Source of the DNA: Oxyruncus cristatus
Taxonomy: Eukaryota > Chordata > Aves > Passeriformes > Cotingidae
Assembly (NCBI GenBank): GCA_013399855.1
Contig: VXAY01006792.1
Location: forward strand, 62,001 to 126,000
Reading direction: 5' to 3'
DNA length: 64,000 nt
Shown: piece by piece, positions 59,381 to 64,000 of the stretch
How positions within the stretch are numbered: position 1 is the stretch's first letter
Layout: each line of letters starts with the position of its first letter
Program-made: the position numbers and the translations under genes
Notes under the pieces: model-generated
The model's input: only the letters and a program-made list of their open reading frames with translations
Told to the model about the DNA's origin: nothing
Database searches by the model: none

Positions 59381-60900
59381 CTAAATCGAAGAATGGAGGA
59401 AAAGGGAGAAGAATAGAGTCTTCATCTTCACCCCCAAGGCCCTAGTGGCTTCTTTCCAGCTCTTCAATGCCACATGGCAAAGACACCCACAGGGCTCACT
59501 GCTGCACCCCAGGACTATTGGTCTCTGGTCACTGAGGTCACGTCACACCACGTCCTCTCCGTCCCTCCCCTTCCTTACATGACCTGGCACCGATGGAATT
59601 GCCACACCACATGACGCAGCACTGCCACTGGCAGGGGACCAGCACATCATGGGGCAGGTCCCACTTTTCCATGACAGGGAAAAGTTCACCTGTTTTCAAA
59701 ATCAGTAAGGACACGTGGTATGAAAAGCTATGAGGGAAGGTGCAGTAACATCACTCCTAAAATGCTAAGTAATCAGTAGGAAGATAAATGAAAAGTGAGG
59801 AGCTAGCTGGCTAGCCAGGGCAACTCAAAGGATAAGTCTATCCATATATATATTGATGTACATTTATTTATATACACCTATGTAGGTGAGGATGGTTTTA
59901 GAAAAGGATTTGCAAACATCCTGTATTTCATCTGGTATGCTATTTCCTCAGATGATGTGAGTGACTGTAGGTGTGGGGGTTGCTGCACATCTATTTCCTA
60001 TCACAGACAGACCTATTACTTAAGTAATCAATATTTAATCTCTATTAAGGAAAGTAATTTTTAAACCTACTTTAAAAAGTGCATCTGCAGCACTTGATAT
60101 AAATCATAGCCCTGCAGATCTGTGTTGGACTCAGAATCTTTGCCTGTATCTTAAGGGAGCCTTTTCATGGAGAGAAGAGGAAGGAAGAGAACTCAAAAAA
60201 CTTCGATAGTTCTGACTATTTCAGGCGGTGGAGTCAGTCCAAAATAGTACTGGCTTGATTCACACCCTGATTTCTGTGAGGGTGGCAAAGAGCTTGGAGA
60301 AAGGGTATCAGCATCTGCTCTGTGGTGAGTCAAGAACTTCAGCCAGAGCTGGCTGTAGCCATCCCTCTCCTCTGCTCCTCCAAGTGAGGCTTGGTCAAAG
60401 CTGAAACATTTTGCAGAGGTATGTCAGCTCACGGCTGGAAGGCCTTGGGGCAGATTGGCAGAGAGGAACTCAGCCACCAAAGGCTGATGAGGAATGTGAA
60501 GAATAAGAATTAATCCATTCCCTGCCTAATTTGGGGGGATACTGAAAGAAAACACTGGTCTGGGTCAAAGAGTGAATCACTTCTGGTCAGACCTTTCTTG
60601 TTTCTTATTCAAGTCATGGTTTCAAAGCAGCCCCAGCAGACCGAGGCACCAGGTTTTTGCAGCATCCCCAGCACACAGTGTACCAAGGGATAAGAAGTGA
60701 ACTTCCTTGCTCCTGTGTCTCAGGGGTTTGTGAGTGGTCCCAGTTCAGGATGTGAGCACAGGGTGTTTCTCCCTGGGCCCCCACCTTCAGCCCTGCCACT
60801 GTGTAATCCACCCCAGCTGCCTCGAGGGATCACAAGAACTCTCAGCCTCTCCCTTTCAAAGACCTCCATCATCATCAAGCAGTGAAATGCCCTTTTTCAG
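59381..60900. other. Unique non-coding DNA, no gene seen
   Basis: TA-rich words (CATATATATATTG) near 59840-59875. The perfect 14-bp palindrome ATTACTTAAGTAAT at 60015-60028 sits in an AT-rich block, 60000-60130. No gene recognised. Confidence 0.5.
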
Positions 60901-60920
60901 CACTCAGAGTTATACAGGAG
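60901..60920 (+). other. Possible 20-base microexon
   Basis: An acceptor with a TGC word just before the pyrimidine tract (AAATGCCCTTTTTCAG) is followed by 20 bases and a GAG|GTGAGT donor. An upstream UGC next to the 3' splice site is the known context for neuronal microexons regulated by SRRM4. The length would shift the reading frame, which is less usual. It may well be chance. Confidence 0.12.
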
Positions 60921-63460
60921 GTGAGTTCAGTAGGAACTGGATGGTGCAAGTTTCCTGGATTTGAAGTGAAAGTTCTGCCAATTTTAACAGTATTTGAAGA
61001 AATCAAGAAAAATGCAATGGTGAGACGCACAGATGTGTGTCCAGCACTGAAAGATACCCAAGAGACCAATTTCCCTGCCTTTTGCAGTGATACAAACTTG
61101 TGGCTGCTCTCACAGAAATACACACAGAATTGGGACAACTTTAACAGCAGAGATGTTTGTTTGGATGTGACTTGGCTAAAGATTCTGAGAACGCATTTAG
61201 ATATTCGGCATAAAGAAAAGCAGAGGGGGGGCCTGAGATTTATCGGGAATAAACACTGAGTCAACAGAACTTCATTATTTGCAGTCACGGTTCAAGGCCA
61301 GCAGAATGCACCAGGCGCACAGCGGACATGCTGGCTCAAGGCTGCTGAAATTTAATGTTGTGCAATATTTCTGCAGATGTGGAATAGCAAACTACTCTGA
61401 AAGCCAGCGCTCAGTTCAGCAGAGAGCAAAATCAGCACAGAAAATGAACACAGAGCAGTATCAGAAGGCAATTTTAGCCCAGTTTTGCTAAAAAAGGGTA
61501 CATTTATGCCCTCAGTTTCATTTGCCTTCAGGTCTCTGCTCTCTGACTGTCACCAAATACATTGTGGTTTGCCCCTGAGCTCCTGCTTGGAGAGTATCTC
61601 AGTACTTGCCATAATAAAAGTTAAAACAAAAAAAAAAGGTCAGTGTGGCTGAGGGATAATATATTTCAGGATCTACTCCTCACAGACAGTGCAGATGTGC
61701 CAGGGTTGGCTCTGGTTTATAAACAGTAGGGACGCTGGTTTTTATTCTCCAGAGTGACTGCCGTAGTCACCTCATCTCCCGTTTCACACAAGTCAAAGAG
61801 AGTATCTTGAGTTATTTCAAGACTGGTGCTGTGTGCTTACACATTGGATCATCCTGAAAAGTCAGTTCGGTGTATTAATAAACCCAAAGACTTCCATCGT
61901 GACTGTCTGGTGCCTGCTCATACCTGTGGAATTCTCCCACGTTTGACAGCAGCCCCTTCCAGGACCTGCAGGGGAAAATGCAAGGAACAGACAGGAAATG
62001 TGCATGGAATAATTGATGTACAGAAAAAGCTCCAAGTCTCTTTGTTAGTGGGAGTTTCTTTCTCAGATTTGTAGGAGCTTGTATCCCTGTTGAAAAGGAA
62101 CATTTTGGCTCTTACCTGCTGGGGATGTTCTCAATAAGTAATGGATATGACTTTTTCAAAATTTGCCTGAAAGAAGGCGATTTTCACTTGCTTCCCCTGC
62201 TGGGAAAGGATGTGAGAACAAAACACTTCCTGACAGAACTCAACCACTTTTTTTAATGTTCTCCTGGAAATCTCTGGGATACTGAGCATGAAGCAGATTT
62301 AATAAAATGATGAAACATGCTTGAATAAATCTGTGATGGTGGAAAACACTTGGAGGAGTCAAGTCACAGAAAATGGATAGAACCCAAAATCTCCACTTGT
62401 TCTTTATATTTTTCAATATCAACAAGTTCTTCTGTGTTGGGCTTAAGATTGAAGTCTTGTTCATATACGATAAAAAATAGTTTGTCCTCACCTTCTTCAA
62501 GCAGTTTGTTTTAAATTCAGAGCTCTGTGTTGGGACACTTCATTTATGGTTGCAGTATCAAGACAGGTCTTGGCAACGTCCCTCCTACAAAATGACAAAT
62601 ATTTGTAAAATGGTTTGAATTGTATACACAGAGATACTAGATTAACAGACACAAGACAGCAGAAGCTGAGCTTTCCCAGTGATGTCTGCAGAGTAGTTTT
62701 GTGCTACAATTCTGTGATGCACAACCTTGCTCCAGAATTTACTGTTTCAGGCTACTGCCCCAAACAGGGCTGTAAATTACCATTTCAAATGGCTTAGCTT
62801 TAATTAAACATTTTCCCAAGTAAGATTCCAAATAGTAAAAGTGCAGGCTGTGGATATCAATTTCCAGGCTTTGTAGAATTATGTAACTCTCTGCCTACTT
62901 TTGTGTGGTTTTATTACAGTTTCCAACTTTCCCTAATCCCATCTAAATGATCAATATTTTTTTTTTTTCATCTCTAGCTCTTAAGTGACTCTCTCTAAAC
63001 CCTATGTAATGCCCAATATGTTTTGTTCCCATTTGAGGCTTTACCTTATTTCAGACAAAAAAGCAATTTCAGTGAAGTTGAAATGTATGGTTTTGGTTTC
63101 AGGGCTACCTCTCTCTGACATAAAACTACTAAGCCTTTATTGAAATATATATGATTCTACCATAAACGCCCTCTTTATAGAATGCACCTGGAGAATATAA
63201 TCGAAAACATATTTGTTTCTCATACAAAACCAAGCAACTGTTCTGTAATAATATATAGTCCATTTGATATTTAAAAGGTCATAATTTTACACAAAGAGAA
63301 GAAAAATGCAGGCACGGTAAAAAGTAACATAAAAAAATGTAGCTGCACATCTCACACATCTGCTTTTGTATTAGGCTGACAGGAGCAGCTGACTCGCATG
63401 CAGCACACTCTAATCACAGACAGACCAAAAGAACGTCTCTATACCTCACTGCCCCTCACA
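60921..63460. other. Unique non-coding DNA, AT-rich toward the end
   Basis: Overlapping 125- and 137-codon open frames on opposite strands (60875-61288) carry no recognised domain. 62940-63330 is AT-rich and non-repetitive, apart from a T12 run near 62958, and has an enhancer-like look. No mobile element recognised. Confidence 0.5.
62116..62166 (-). other. Exon-like segment, weak candidate
   Basis: On minus, acceptor ATCGCCTTCTTTCAG, 51 bases, then a CAG|GTAAGA donor. One frame stays open (QILKKSYPLLIENIPS); the other two have stops. Nothing is recognised in the peptide. Confidence 0.15.
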
Positions 63461-63537
63461 TTCAGCATTTCCCAGTCCGTAACAATTTAACCTCCCAGTC
63501 CCCTTGGGAGATAAGAACATGATTCCCAGGTTTTTTT

Positions 63538-63706
63538 CCGCGGGGAGAACTGAGGTGTGGGATGGATAAACACATTTCAAAATGCCACACAGGAAGCCTG
63601 CAGGAGAGCTGGAGCAAACCCAGGTTTGCCAAGTGTGAGATCAAGTTCAAAGAGCCCCGTCTGAGCGGTCGCACATAACGTGTATTAGGAGCCCCAGGAG
63701 ACCGCG
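63538..63706. promoter_or_regulatory. CpG-richer patch near the window end
   Basis: CCGCGG at 63538-63543, then six CpG in 63658-63706 (CCCGT, GCGGTCGC, AACGT, ACCGCG). It is below island criteria on its own; the flank beyond 64000 is unseen. Confidence 0.2.
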
Positions 63707-64000
63707 TGCTACCTGACAGTACAGGAGCATGAACCACTCCATAGCAGAACACAAACCTTCTGTACCTGTAAACTGAAGTCCAACAGCTGTAACCTGAACC
63801 CTGGGATCAAGTCCTGACCATGGATGTGCAGCACCAGCAACGAGGAACTGCATTCCTGGAACAGGTCTAATGGAACACCCCTCCCTCCTGTTAAACTATA
63901 TGGGGGAATCACAAACCCTTCAAGATTTTCCTCATCTAATGTCCACTTCAAGAAATGCAGATCCTATATGTACTTATGTACTGGGAGACCTCCCTGCCCT
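63707..64000. other. Non-coding end of window
   Basis: Nothing recognised. Overlapping minus-strand open frames of 68-96 codons have no known domain. Confidence 0.45.

Noticed and set aside
1..64000. CRISPR arrays, bacterial operons, rRNA, intact tRNA genes, mitochondrial inserts
   Set aside because: None seen. The sequence is vertebrate nuclear DNA, and the only tRNA similarity is inside the SINE copies.

Overview
This is vertebrate nuclear DNA, almost certainly from a songbird (passerine). It holds degraded CR1 LINE copies of avian type. It also holds two elements that join a tRNA-Ile-derived head to a CR1-like tail, the build described for the passerine SINE TguSINE1. Three MIR fossils and one fossil of an old amniote-type CR1 sit beside them. 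Base composition is mixed, CpG is scarce, simple repeats are common, and there is one short assembly gap (37 N) plus two single N next to homopolymers.

I found no protein-coding gene I can name. The longest open frames (183 codons on minus at 40632-41183, 180 codons on minus at 55374-55916, 151 codons on plus at 49037-49492) are about as long as chance predicts for 64 kb read in six frames. They show no family signature and no flanking splice structure. The only recognisable protein remnant is the dead C-terminal end of a CR1 ORF2 at 11683-11967. The window therefore reads as intergenic or deep-intronic DNA; which one cannot be decided from the sequence alone.

Layout. 1-11.6 kb: a MIR fossil, then unique DNA with a candidate recursive splice site at 10442-10475. 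11.7-16.3 kb: the longest CR1 copy, the better-preserved TguSINE1-like element and a reversed CR1 tail. 17.6-17.8 kb: a large T-rich low-complexity tract. 22.6-22.9 kb: an AT-rich block with an exact POU octamer and three TAATTA sites, the most enhancer-like stretch. 23.2-29.5 kb: three CR1 tails, a strong pseudo-exon or exon candidate on minus, and a second TguSINE1-like fragment. 30.5-31.4 kb: a polypurine tract, a TTTA microsatellite and the assembly gap. 34.0-36.1 kb: a MIR fossil followed by the only CpG-island-like segment. 37.3-37.8 kb: a G13 run, then a polypurine tract facing a polypyrimidine tract. 38.8-49.9 kb: short tandem duplications, exon-like segments, a possible LTR-type promoter block and a tight CpG cluster. 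50.9-64 kb: the old CR1 fossil, exon-like segments, AT-rich enhancer-like blocks, a reversed CR1 tail at 59.3 kb and a CpG-richer end.

I did not find a new biological system. The items most worth checking are the tRNA-Ile/CR1 SINE copies, the recursive splice site, the exon-like segments with good splice sites, the homeodomain/POU cluster at 22.7 kb and the CpG island at 35.4 kb. All regulatory and exon calls are motif-based inferences and carry low confidence.
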